The position numbers and the translations under genes are program-made. The notes under the pieces were generated by a model. The model was given only the letters and a program-made list of their open reading frames with translations. It did no database searches and was not told the origin of the DNA. A stretch of 64,000 bases of DNA, from NCBI GenBank assembly GCA_950022295.1, contig OX465595.1, positions 218,887,770 to 218,951,769 of the forward strand. The letters run 5' to 3'. Shown in pieces: positions 1 to 10,588 of the stretch (position 1 is the first letter of the stretch; each line of letters opens with the position of its first letter). This stretch comes from Bromus sterilis. Lineage: Eukaryota > Streptophyta > Magnoliopsida > Poales > Poaceae.

Positions 1-1486
1 GAAGCCTCAAAGGATGAGCGCTCCCACCTCCCAGTTATCCTCGCCGATGACTCCTGTGCCACACCCTTGGGATGCTTGGACATGGACTTCACCGCACAGT
101 AGCACAGAATGAGGAAGCGGAATGAGAAGGAACAAATGAAGAAGAAGAAAAATAGGAAGGCAAGAGTTGGGTAAAATCTAAATCTACCAAGCCCCCGGGT
201 ATTTAACCAATAGCCAAGGGCCACTCACCATCGTTGATCTCAGATCCCCGTCAACGTGGAACGATCCCACGATACTCATGCAACATGGAAAACCGAATAG
301 GCGCAGTAACCATACCGCCCATTCCGCGTCAAAATTGAGGACCATGAGTATGTGATGTGAAACTACCACGGTACGTTACATCTTGTCACGCTTGACGACA
401 ACATGAGGTTGATTCAGCCTGTCAGGCCATCTTGCAACGTACCATCTCCCTGAAAGGCGCTTAGCAGATGTTATCGCCAACCGTAAAGGTCCTTCTCTCA
501 AACTGTTGACCATATTTCAAAATTTTACTCCCATCGGGAGCGCACTATATTTGCTAAAATAGAGCATAGATCAAGCCTCGAGGACGCGAGTGGCTACTCC
601 CCTCCAGCAAGGACAAATACACCTACAGAGTTTGGGTTCTCCCTCAACCTGACAATGAAGTGCTCGAGTGATCACTCGTCGCAACAGAGAACAAACACCC
701 CTATAGATTTCGGGTGCTCAGTCACCCAGAAGATGAGGAAGTGCTTGAGTGGTACTCGCACCAAATTACAAGACCAGATCAGCATCCCGGAGGATAATCC
801 GCCCAGGTGCTTGAAGGGCCCCATGGGTGCCTACACGACTAGCTCGCTCGACGACTATGCGAGCTGGTGCATCTCTTATCAACTCCTCGCCTGAGCTCGC
901 ACACGCTCCCCGAGTGACTACTATTAGCCCGCTTGATTTGTTTATTCCAAGTGGGTGCATTTCTAATTAGGCTTCGCGCCTCTATAAAGATTATGCCTTG
1001 GAGGAGACACACTGCACCCCAGATGACTCACAAGCTCGCGCGTAGGTAAGACCCTGCTACGCAGTCGGCTGGGCCGGGACTTGCCACAGCACGACTTCAC
1101 TCCCGATGTTTTCCATGCGCTACCATGAAGAAAGTTGAGCCGATGAAGGACGCGTTAAGGCTATTTGCTGAGACCGGCGGCATTGATCCTGTAAGACCTG
1201 CAGTGGCATTGACTTTGCTAGACACCAGTTGTTTCCAAGTTCGTGTCGAGGGACACGTGCTTGGTTGGGCTACTAAGGTATTTTCCACTAGCGCAATTCA
1301 CCAAGGCTCGACCAGTCGACTACCTTGGGCCCTTTCAGCTTAGCATCCCTTGAATAAACTATCTTTTGTGGCTAACAGTCGATGACTCGCAACAGCGCGA
1401 CAAGCATAAAGACCGGCAATTATGGGTTCGAGTCCCTGCGCGACTCTTCGAGTCCCCCAGGCACTCAGGGGCTACTGAGGCGGGGG
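1..1486 (+). mobile_element. degenerate retroelement internal region (unassigned)
   Basis: No reading frame longer than about 80 codons and no recognisable protein domain is present on either strand. The stretch is assigned to a retroelement only because it leads into a purine-rich tract (GAGGCGGGGG, ending near 1,486) and an LTR-like block with a TATA box. It also holds imperfect tandem copies of a unit of about 79 bp near 613-770, as often seen in untranslated parts of Tat-type gypsy elements. The family is unknown, and it could equally be a mixture of older fragments. Confidence 0.35.
613..770. repeat. two imperfect tandem copies, about 79 bp each
   Basis: The copy starting CAAATACACCTACAGAGTTT (613) is followed by a diverged copy starting CAAACACCCCTATAGATTTC (about 692). 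Both go on to a GAAGTGCT(C/T)GAGTG motif and an ACTCG motif. The copies differ at many positions, so the duplication is old. Confidence 0.45.
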
Positions 1487-1925
1487 TGTCCCCACGACTC
1501 CTATGGATGAGGGTAGCTGGTGTGCATCAAGATAAAAGGCCCGCTGTAAGCATCGACAGGCCCACAACTGGTCCACTCGAGGCACCGACTTAGGAGTCCC
1601 TAACGATTATGGAAGCTACGACTTGGCGTCCAAGAATAAAAGTAGATTAGGGAACTGTCTCTGTAAACCTAGATGGACTCCTTGCGACCCATACTAGTAT
1701 ATAAAGGCTAGGAGAGGGGACGTCTAGGGCATCGAATCTCATAGCAGCGCCACCGGTCCCGAGAAAACTCGCCTCGACCGCCACTGTAATTGCCTCCGTT
1801 AAATACAAAATAGCAGGAAGTAGGGGTTTCACCGATCGAGGGCCCTGCACCTGGGTAAATCCCTGTCTCTTGTTAGTCGACGAGTATCGCCAACCTGCAC
1901 ATCTCCTCTACGATCTAACCCAGGG
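1487..1925 (+). repeat. possible short gypsy LTR or LTR end
   Basis: A purine tract is followed by TGTCCCCACG at about 1,487. A TATA-like TATATAAAG lies at 1,698-1,706. Downstream is the kind of sequence seen near the 3' end of Triticeae gypsy LTRs (GGGCCCTGCACCTGGGTAAA near 1,840). The right border is not certain and no partner LTR is in the window, so both limits are estimates. Confidence 0.35.
1698..1706 (+). promoter_or_regulatory. TATA-like box of the candidate LTR
   Basis: TATATAAAG sits in a GC-richer context about 210 bp into the candidate LTR, a normal place for a core promoter. This is sequence resemblance only. Confidence 0.35.
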
Positions 1926-1974
1926 TTCCTAACCATGGGATTTGTCGAGGTCAATCCTCGTTAGTTAGGCTTTT

Positions 1975-2423
1975 GCCTTAGTTTCTCTCTTGTATTTGCG
2001 GATGCTTGCAAGTGGTTTGATCATAAGAGTGTGCTTATCTTAGTCTAGAAACTGCACTAGCATAGTTCCACCCACACAACACTTATCAATACAAAACATA
2101 GTATCAATACAGAATATGGCGAAGGCACATGACTATCTCTCTCGTGTGTCCTCAAGAACGTTTTAGCCTCTATAAGTTTAGATCCTTTGGCTTATCCTTT
2201 GCACAAAAGGACTAGGCCACCTTGCTGCACCTTATCACAATTTACTTTATTTTCTTTTATCTCCTTGCTACTTATACCAGAAAACCCATAAAAAGTTACC
2301 TTTCAGTACTTGCAGTTATTCCTATCTCAAGTTCACTTGTCAATACCTTCTGCTCCTTGTTGGGTTCGACACTCTTACTTATCAAAAAGGCTACGATAGA
2401 TCCCCTACACTTGTGGGTCATTA
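1975..2423 (+). repeat. Athila-type gypsy LTR, 3' fragment
   Basis: The segment is largely the reverse complement of parts of the Athila-type LTRs at 24,219-24,640 and 26,124-26,270. Shared blocks include GGGTTCGACACTCTTACT and the terminal CCCCTACACTTGTGGGT. The consensus LTR end GGGTTATCA/GGGTCATCA is degraded here to GGTCATTA at about 2,423. The 5' part of the LTR is missing. No primer-binding site follows, because the next bases belong to a Harbinger relic. Confidence 0.6.
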
Positions 2424-2445
2424 GTGATATACAGGAAGACTATGG

Positions 2446-3202
2446 ATGCACGACCAAGTCTATATTGAGTGTTTGTACAGGTTCTATAGGGAAGTGGTGG
2501 GAGTGTTTGGAGCACAATACTTGTGATCACACAATACTGAAGACACTTCTCAGATCCTAGTGGAGAATGAAGCAAGAGGATTTCCTGGTATGCTTGGAAG
2601 CATCAATTGCATGCATTGGGAATGGAAAAACTGACCATTTTTTGGCAGGGGATGTACAAAGGCGCAAAAGGAGCTTGTAGTGTGGTACTTGAGGCAGTTG
2701 CTACACAGGACCTCCGGATTTGACGCTATTTATTTGGCATGCCAGGAAGTCATAATGACATCAATGTCCTGCAATGCTCAAATGTCTTTTCGAAGCTTGT
2801 TGATGGTCATGCTCCTCCGATGAACATAGAGATCACTGGACGCCACTATAACAAGGGAAACTACCTAGCAGATGGCATCTATCCAAGATGGTCAACATTT
2901 GTGAAGACTATCTCAAACCCTGTGCAAGGAAGCAAGCACTCCTACTTTGCCAAGTGGTGGGAGGCTTGTAGGAATGATGTCGAGCGGGAATTTGGTGTGC
3001 TCCAATCTCGATTTGTTGTTGTTTGGTACCCCGGTATGACCTGGTCAAAATCTCAGATGTGGGAGGTGATGAATTGTTGTATCATCTTGCACAACATGAT
3101 CATTGAGAGTGAGCAGCACGAGCCAATATTTAACACTGAATCATATCCCAACCAGGGTCCTCTTGGAACTATTATTCACCAAGTATCGGAAGCATGGACA
3201 AC
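2446..3202 (+). pseudogene. PIF/Harbinger transposase fragment
   Basis: Translation gives the C-terminal half of the plant PIF/Harbinger DDE transposase (DDE_Tnp_4, ALP1-like). Diagnostic blocks in order are GFPGMLGSINCMHW (about 2,580-2,621), then PGSHNDINVLQCSNVF, YNKGNYLADGIYPRWSTFVK, DVEREFGVLQSRF and MWEVMNCCIILHNMIIES in the open stretch 2,739-3,227. Asp in PGSHNDINVL is expected to be catalytic in this family. The copy is dead: there are in-frame stops near 2,523 and 2,629, a frame change between about 2,640 and 2,739, no N-terminal DNA-binding part, and the C-terminus runs into LTR sequence at 3,203. No terminal inverted repeats or target duplication were found, so this is a fragment of an element. 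An intact element would cut and paste itself with a partner Myb-like protein, which is not present here. Confidence 0.82.
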
Positions 3203-3791
3203 TTATACATCCCAAACGTATTTATAATTTTGGCTTGCTCCATGCCTCTTTTGGTGATATTGCTATATATTTTTATGCACTTTCATATAATTTACAACAT
3301 ATTTGGGACTAACCTACTAACCTAGTGCCCAGTGCCAGTTTCTGTTAGTTTTTGTCTGTGCATTGAAAAGCTGAAAAATCAAAGTGCTCGAAAAAATCCA
3401 AAAAAATTCCCAAAATTCCAAGACTCTAGAATCCCGAAGGGCAGCCACAGGGGGGCGCGCCTTATGGAAGGCTAGATAGGTGGGGCCACCCCCGGTGCCC
3501 CCCTTTGGCCTATATTTACGCTCTTCTCCGAAAACCCTCAAAGAGGACCCCGTTACACGAAATACCCATACTGCTCTGCCGCCGCCGCGACTCCGAGATC
3601 GGGATCAGCAAAAGTTCATGTCTCGGCACCCTGCCAAATGGAGGATTGCTCTTCGGAGGCTCCTCCATCACCATGATCACCTCTGGGATGCTCCATGAGT
3701 AGTGCCCCTTGGACCATGGGTCTATGATGAGCAATCTAGTAGATGTCTTCTCTCCAATCTTGTGTTTCAATGTTTAGACCTTGTGAGCTGC
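3203..3791 (+). repeat. Athila-type gypsy LTR, 5' fragment
   Basis: It begins TTATACATCCCAAACG, a degraded form of the LTR start TGATACGTCCCAAACG found on the minus strand at 26,123. It then follows that LTR closely (GGTGATATTGCTATAT, ATTTGGGACTAACCTA) to ACCTTGTGAGCTGCCTA. The LTR is cut at the CACTA insertion and does not resume after it, so the 3' part has been lost by another event. No polypurine tract precedes it. Confidence 0.6.
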
Positions 3792-3794
3792 CTA

Positions 3795-4197
3795 CACTAC
3801 TAGAGAAAAGCCTATACATGGAAATCTTATTAGTGGCGCATCTTCAACGTAATGCGCCACTAGGTTATAAGGGGTGGCGCACTGGTTAAAAATGCGCCAC
3901 CTCTAAGATCTTAGAGGTGGCGCATATTGTAATATGCGCCAGCCATAAGGGCGGGCCAGCCGTGGATCCTCTTATATGTGGCGCATTTGGCAAAATGCAC
4001 CACCCCTAAGAACCTTATAGGTGGCGCATATTGATGATGCACCACCCCTAAGAGCTTATGGGTGGCGCGTATTGGAAATGCGCCACCCCAAAGAGCTTAT
4101 GGGTGGCGCATACAGAAAATGCGCCACCTATAAGCATCTTAGGGGTGGCGCATTTCCTGTATGCGCCACCACTGACATGCAATATGCGCCACCCCTA
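3795..4197 (+). repeat. CACTA 5' end and subterminal repeat array
   Basis: After the terminal CACTACTAGAGAAAAG, about 17 copies of a 9-11 bp motif lie in both orientations, GTGGCGCAT(A/T) and ATGCGCCAC(C/T), often as inverted pairs separated by TAAG or ATCTTAG. In En/Spm such subterminal repeats are bound by TNPA and are needed for transposition. By inference they do the same here. A few copies are decayed (GATGCACCACC near 4,033). Confidence 0.9.
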
Positions 4198-4449
4198 TGT
4201 ATGGAGCTGCCCTTATCTACTCCACCCCACCTACCATCTCTCATTCACTCCACACATTTATCAAACTAGATCTACTCTTCTCACCTACATCTATTCGGTT
4301 TTGTCCTCCTCCCCACCTCATTTCTTCCACTTATCCATCCATACTTGGCTTAAAATCTACTTCGTTTCATATTAAAGTAAGTGAGCCTCCTCCCCAACTC
4401 TTTTCTTCCATTTATCACTCAAAATTTCCTTTCTTAGCTTGGGGTTTCA
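4198..4449 (+). promoter_or_regulatory. pyrimidine-rich leader of the CACTA transposase gene
   Basis: The stretch between the repeat array and the tandem repeats is rich in C and T (CTCCACCCCACCTACCATCT, CTCCTCCCCACCTC) and has no long frame with homology. It looks like a transcription start region and 5' UTR. A very similar arrangement, GCGCC-type repeats followed by CCAACTACCCCCTCCCCTAC, lies in front of the second gene at about 19,930-20,050. No clear TATA box was found. Confidence 0.45.
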
Positions 4450-4652
4450 AGTATATGTGAATATTGAGTTTGATGTATATGTGAAGTATATATCTGAAGC
4501 TTGTGGTGGTTAGAGGCATATGTGAAAGCTTGAGGTGGTTTGATGTATATGTGAAAGCTTGAGGTGGTTTGATGTATATGTGAAGCTTATGGTGGTTTGA
4601 TGTATATGTGAAGTGTATATGTGAAGCTTATGGTGGTTTGATATATATGTGA
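4450..4652 (+). repeat. tandem repeats in the transposase leader
   Basis: At least five imperfect units of about 28-34 bp are built from GTGAAGCTTATGGTGG and TTTGATGTATAT. Later units (4,580-4,650) are nearly identical to each other and earlier ones are more diverged. The array lies between the pyrimidine-rich leader and the start of the coding region, probably in an intron or UTR. Confidence 0.75.
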
Positions 4653-4819
4653 CTCTTGAGTTGCCAATGTATTGCCGAAATGTTGATTCATTTCCGTTTC
4701 GGCAAATTTTTGGCGCACTCTCCGCATGCTCCCATGAATTATTAGGGAATTCATGCCAAATTTTTCCGGCGGCGATCGTGATATATAATTGTGTTGCTCT
4801 CTCTTTCATGCAGGCAATC

Positions 4820-6670
4820 ATGGTCCACGAGATGCTGAGCGATATCACCGTGACTAGGTGGATGCAATGTGCGACAAACGACATGCTACGGAATAATAGG
4901 ACAGATATAAGATGTCCGTGTCGGAGATGCAAAATGTAGTGTGTGACAGAGCCTGATTCCAGAATATTGGAGACACCTGAAGTGTAATGCTTTGATGGAT
5001 GGCTACACACGGTGGATAAGTGGTGAAGCTGGTGAGGAGAAGGACGTCAATGCACCAGTAAATGAGGAAGGGCAACCAGACAAAAACGGCGGGCGAGAAG
5101 ACGAAGAGCATCCCGTACATGATCATGAAGAAAATGCCGAAGCAGATCATGAAGATCAAGATGCCGGGCACGGGGATTCAAGCTGGGTGCGGGACCCTCA
5201 TGTTCAAGAGCTGCTTGTCAAAGAGGCGGTGAACGCAAGAGGTGCGGCTAGAGAGAAGGCCAAGATGGCGCAACTCGAGGAAGACGCGATTACGAAGTTG
5301 TACGAAGGATGCAACGATGGGGATACCCGCTTGAATGTAACACTTGGGGCTATGGAGATGAAGGCAAAACACAAATGGACCGACGAAAGCTTCGATGATA
5401 ACATGGCATTCTGCCACGATCGTCTTTCGAAGGGAAAGACGTGCCCAACTAGTATCGCTGAGGCCAAGAAAGTCCTTTGCCCTCTTGATCTTCCGCACGT
5501 TAAATACCACGTCTGCATAAATGATTGCATGATCTATCGGGGTGAGGACAAAGATAAAACCACATGTTCGGTGTGTGTTGTTAGTCGATACAAGAGAGGG
5601 AAGAAAGTTCCTAGAAAAGTGGTATGGTACTTTCCAATCACTCCTCGTCTGCAGAGGTATTTCGTAGATCCCGAGGAAGCAAAGCTCATGACCTGGCACG
5701 CAGATAGAAAGAAGCTAAAAGAGGATGACCCGAACCCGGATCCGGAAAAGGAGGACATGCTGAGGCACCCTTCAGATAGTAGCCAATGGACTGCGTTGGA
5801 CCTCGAATACCCAGATTTTGGGAAAGAACCAAGGAACCTCAGGATTGGTGTGAGCGCCGATGGAGTCAATCCGTTTGGCGGCCAGAGCAGCACACACAGT
5901 ACCTGGCCTTTGTTTGCATGTATATACAACCTTCCCCCCTAGAATTGCATGAAGAAAAAGTACATAACAATGTGTATGCTAGTTCAAGGGCCGAAACCTC
6001 CAGGTACGGACCTCAATCTATATATGCGGCTGTTGAAAGAGGAGCTAGAAACGTTATGGAAAGACGGAGTCAATACGTGGGACGCTGCGTCAAAAGAATA
6101 TTTCCCAAAGAAAGCCGCGGTGATCACGACGGTGCACAAAAATCTCGGATACGGATATTTCTTAGGGCAAGTGGTCCAAGGATTCTGTGCATGCGTTAGG
6201 TGCATGGATAATACAACGTACCTCCAGCTACCAAAAGATCCCGGATCTTCAAAAACCGTGTTCCAGGGGTCTCGGAGGTGGCTTCCCAAGAAACACGAGT
6301 GGAGAAAACAGGGACATCTGTTCGATGGAAGCGAGGAGCTCCGAGCACTCCCAGCTCGAAGGAGCGGCAAAGGAATCGACAACTTGCTGAAAACATGGAA
6401 AGAGTGCCCCGCCCCGGGAAAGAAAAAAAGAAGACTCAGCCGTTGATGAGGGTATGGAAAGCGAGGTCTGTTTTCTGGGATTTGGAATACTAGAGTCTCC
6501 TCCGCAGTCCTCATAGCCTTGATCTCATGCATATCACAAAGAACGTGTGCGAGAGCTTGTTTGGCACGCTGCTCAACATGCCGGAGAAGACCAAGGACGG
6601 GCCAAAAGCAAGGAATGACTTGAAATTTATGGGCATCAGAAGGGAACTTCACCCCCCTAGTGACGACGAT
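4820..6670 (+). pseudogene. CACTA transposase (TNPD-like), N-terminal part
   Basis: This encodes the first part of an En/Spm tnp2-type transposase (Transposase_21). The opening RWMQCATNDML...CPCRRC resembles the end of the transposase-associated domain. The core runs from about 4,992, with PLDLPHVKYHVCINDCMIYR, the zinc-binding-like CSVC motif, WYFPITPRLQRYF, MTWHA, IGVSADGVNPFG and MHITKNVCESL. The protein would act in the nucleus on the element's ends, with the product of the second gene. Damage visible: early stops around 4,937-4,991; a TAG at 5,940-5,942 after YNLPP, where relatives have Trp; a frame change in the A-rich run near 6,420-6,435; and a TAG near 6,491 after WDLEY. The gene stops at 6,670, where the chromovirus is inserted exactly at a codon boundary in an Asp-rich stretch. 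It continues at 18,012. AATTGCATG after the 5,940 stop is not a convincing new start. Confidence 0.88.
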
Positions 6671-9600
6671 TGTCGGGACCCGGGGTTAGCGTATGAAAGC
6701 CTCGCTACAACACAATCATATGGAGAGCCGAGAACCGTACCCACTTGTCTAAGTAGACAAGGCCAAGCACAGAACGTTCTCGGAAAGCATCAAACATGAG
6801 GGGCATCCCATCCAGGCCGGATGATCAACTGAAATGGGTCCTCAACGTCCGCACACAAGTCTAAATGATATGGGTGGTGAACTCCCATACTCATAGACAA
6901 GTCGCCTCAACCATACTACCGATTGTATTATAACCCTTACATAGACTTACTCCAGTGCGATCACTTAGTCGGGGTCTAGGGCGGGCTCGATCATACATCA
7001 AAGTGTGCACGAGACGGAGTCTCGAGCAATCGCATCGCGATGCCCCAAGCTGCGCACATCTAAGGGCCACTTGGTGTATAAAAGACCGCCAGCCAGATCA
7101 CAACTAAGGTCTCGAAAACCCATACTAAGACATGCATGTTATAAACATACACGCAGCACACATGCCTTGTATGAACAGCAGGTATCATTGCAATTATCTA
7201 CAAAGTATATACTTTATTGATAACTCTTACAGAGTGCACACAGAGATCACAAGCATGTGATCCAACATTACAAAAGACAAGCGGAAGAAAAGTAGGTCTG
7301 AGTACAGACAAGTTTAACAAATGGCTTAAAGAAGCCTTATCTAAACACAAGCCCTCCACAAGGGAATCAGTCGTTTCACTGGGATTACACTAGCTTGGTC
7401 TTGGTCTGAGTCTTCAATCTTCGAGCTTCGGGTAGAAACCACCATCGGGGTCGGTGGGTTCATCTAAAACATAGATTAAGCAAACGTGAGTACAAAATCG
7501 TACTCAGCAAGACTTACATAGGAACTATACTACTCATGCACATGTATCAAGGTAAGGGAGGTGGGGTTTCACTTGCAGAAGTGCCAGCTTTGACTTGGCT
7601 AGTCCTGAACTACGAGTACCAGACTTGAGGTAAGAAGCGTACACGATTCCACTACATCTCTTCAACCAATTACACCACTATGGTGCCTTCCTCGACTTCC
7701 CCACGAGAAAGCACGCCATAGTAGTCACACTTATGTTGGTGTATTTTAGAAGTATCCAGTTCAAGTTGTCTAATAATCAAGCTAAGATTTCCAAGCAGTC
7801 CATAACCGCGGACGCGGCTATTCGAATAGTTTTGTTAACCCTGCAGGGGTGTACCGCTACACACACGTGTCATCAGTTACCGCCTTTTGCGTGTCACCGT
7901 TCAAGAGATGACAGTGAGGATGCCACCACAACTGTTACCTCATAGACGATCTAGTCCATGAAAGCCGCCTATCTGGGTTGTCTTCCACTATCGTGAACCC
8001 GGCCGGTTTACCGAAGTGGACCCAGACGACGTGTGCGTGGTGCGAAAGCCGGTCTCGGATGAGCCGTTCTCTCACTTGGCTACCAGGCCACAATACCTAC
8101 AGAAATCCGAACTACTGCGACATCTGGACGTCGAAGGGGATGAGTTAGTACGCTGAGAGGGGTCAGTGAGCCCAATGTGTGGTTGTACTCTTCATCTTTG
8201 ATCACCACACAAGAACTCAGACTTAGGGCGGTGTTCAACGAGACAACCCACCGTGTACTCCTACACAGCCTCTCATCATTCACCTTGTATTAGGGTAGAT
8301 TCACCAACACTTTCTACTATCAACATAATGATCACTACCATCCCGACTCACATAACAGTATCATCATGGTATCACTCTAAGCATGCAATAAGCAGTAACA
8401 ATTGCAGGGGCCACATGATATCAATCAACTCCTACATTTGCTAGGATTGTGGTTTTGCCTACTACTGTGACAAATGATAGGTCATGCAAAGGAATGGGTT
8501 CATCTATGCGGTAGAAAAGCATCATGGTAATCATCCTAAACAGTGCATAAGCGAGACATGAGAGGGAAGTGGGATTTTATCGACATGATCAATGGGGGTT
8601 TGCTTGCCTTGCTGACGAGGTTCGGGTTCGGGGTCTTCAACGAAGGGGGTGGCCTCCGATTCCGGTTGCACGTCTATCAGCAACATGATAATCATAGGAT
8701 CAACATAATGTACAATGCACAATCACAGGAATAAGATTGTAATGGTGATGTTCATGGTTCTGATGTGTTGAGCATTCCATTTAAAAGGAGTATATTGCAT
8801 TTGAAATGCAAATTCAAACTCCATTTGATTTATCGATGAATTCCAAATGCATTTGAATGCATGAAAATTCATTTGAAAATGTTGATCATGAAGTGAGGTG
8901 GTATAGTTGAAGTAATGTCTCTGATGTGTGGATGAATCCATTGGAAATAAGGGTGTTGCAAAATCATTTGCAAAATCACTCCAAATTTGAATTTGAAAAG
9001 GATCCATATGCATGTTTGCTACTGTTCACCTATTTTAAAATGGTCAAACATGAAAACAAATTGCATATTCATAATACTTGTATTTTTCTAATAATTTTAG
9101 ACATATTATTTATCCAATTTGGAGTTAAAATGAATTAGTTATGAATTTCAACAGTTTAAATCATTTTCTGTAATTTTATGAATTAGATTAAAGGATTTAT
9201 TGCGCAAGCATGACATCAGCATGACGTCATGGGGCACTGACCAGTCAACTGACATGCGTGGCCCATCTGTCAAAGACTCTGGGGTTAACCCCATTTTAAT
9301 TTTTTTTTGATTTGGATTAGAGGGGGCTGGCCCCACATGTCAGTAGCCTAAGGCCTAACTAAACAGGGGTTAGCCCCCTAATTAAGCTAGCCGGCCGGTG
9401 TTTAGCCGCAGGTGGCCTCTGGACGCGGCGGCGCCCGCTCCGGATGGCGGCTCCGGCCACGGGAGGCCACGCCAAGGGCACCGGAACGCGGCCCTTGCAC
9501 GCGCGCATCCAATGGTGCGAACCAGCCGGCCAGAGGAGGCCGGATGCCATGGAGGGGTCGATCTCCCGCGGCGGCGCTGCTCGGGCTCCGCTGAGCTAGG

Positions 9601-10588
9601 CGACGGAGTGCCTCCGGAGGAGAACAGGGAGGATGGGAGGGAAGAAAAGCTCACCAGGAGCAGGTCTGGGTGGTCGGGGAACTCGGGGAGGCGCCGGAGG
9701 CGGAGAATTTGACGGCGAGGTCCGGCAGCCGGCGACGAAAACGATGAAGGGGACGACGGCCCTCGGGGTTCCTTGGTCCAATTGACTGCGCAGCGTGATG
9801 AAGACGGCGGAGGCGGAGCTCTTGGACAAGTTGGCTCGGCAAGGGGTAGCCGGTGGGCACGCAGGTGTACGACGGCGGACGGCGGGTGCGCTCGGGTCCT
9901 CGCGGGATCTCACCGGGGAGAGAGGAGAAAGGGTCCAGGGGAGGGGGATTGGAAGGGGGGTTGCAAGGGGGCATCCACGGCGCCGGATAAGGGAGAGGGA
10001 GGCAAGCAGGTAGCTCGCTGGCGGCCATGCCGGGCTCGCCGCCGTCCTGCCTGCCTGCCTGGCCAGTGGAGGAAGACACCCTTGCCCCTTTGGGCTGGGC
10101 CTCCTCAGCTGGGCCAGGTGGGCCAGGTAAGTGGCTTTCAGCCCTTTTGTTTATTTTTCTTTTTCTGCTTTCTGTTTTATTTGTTTTCCTCTGAAAAAAA
10201 TATCAAAGCATTTTTAAAAATCCCCAAAAATTTATCTTGGACATATGTGACATAGTACTAGCCACTCCCAACTTTTGGAGATTTTTGGAATTCAAATAAT
10301 TTGAATCCAATTCAAATAGCATTTAAATTTAATTTCCAAGCCTCTGTTTGAATATTTGAAAAATCCATGAGCATGGGTTTGACTCCAAATCATTTTTAAA
10401 ATGATCATACTCATTTATAGGACTTTTCAAAATTGTTTGGAGGAGTTTTGGAAAAACTTTTTATCTGGCCTTTTATTTAAATTCTTTTTTGAGGCTTTTC
10501 CAAATCCCCAATTATTAAACCAAGGAATTTAAACATGATGCAATTATTTCTAGTAATAAAAGCACATACCAAAACTAGGGTTGTGACA
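6671..10588 (-). repeat. chromovirus LTR, copy A (3' LTR of the element)
   Basis: It starts TGTCGGGACCCGGGG and ends AGGGTTGTGACA on the plus strand. The element is on the minus strand, so this is its downstream LTR. From left to right it holds U5-like DNA with a small coding-like exon pair (see 7,414-8,673), an A/T-rich part with TTTGAA/TTCAAA motifs (8,750-9,180), a very GC-rich block (9,380-10,130) and an A/T-rich U3. The long frames in the GC-rich block are composition artefacts. Confidence 0.95.
7414..8673 (-). other. LTR-embedded spliced mini-frame, copy A
   Basis: Minus strand. The internal exon at 8,608-8,673 (66 nt) is preceded by an acceptor TAG and followed by a GC-type donor GCAAGC. 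It encodes an acidic peptide containing ATPFVEDPEPEPRQQ. The last exon at 7,414-7,463 follows the acceptor TTTTAG and reads DEPTDPDGGFYPKLED then TGA. The internal exon leaves one base (phase 1) and the last exon supplies two, so the joined frame is open to the stop. The first exon was not found. The same exon pair occurs in copies B and C, and a counterpart with different residues but the same phases sits in another gypsy LTR at 60,853-62,633. Function unknown. The splice sites are predicted by eye. Confidence 0.5.

Noticed and set aside
3830..4200. CRISPR-like array of short repeats
   Set aside because: Repeats are in both orientations with irregular spacing inside a plant CACTA end. They are subterminal transposase-binding motifs.
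5178..6652. Minus-strand frames of 131-222 codons
   Set aside because: Antisense shadows of the CACTA transposase.
9382..10255. Long frames on both strands in a GC-rich stretch
   Set aside because: Same situation in chromovirus LTR copy A, repeated in copy B at 16,835-17,579. No domain, and frames are not kept between the copies.
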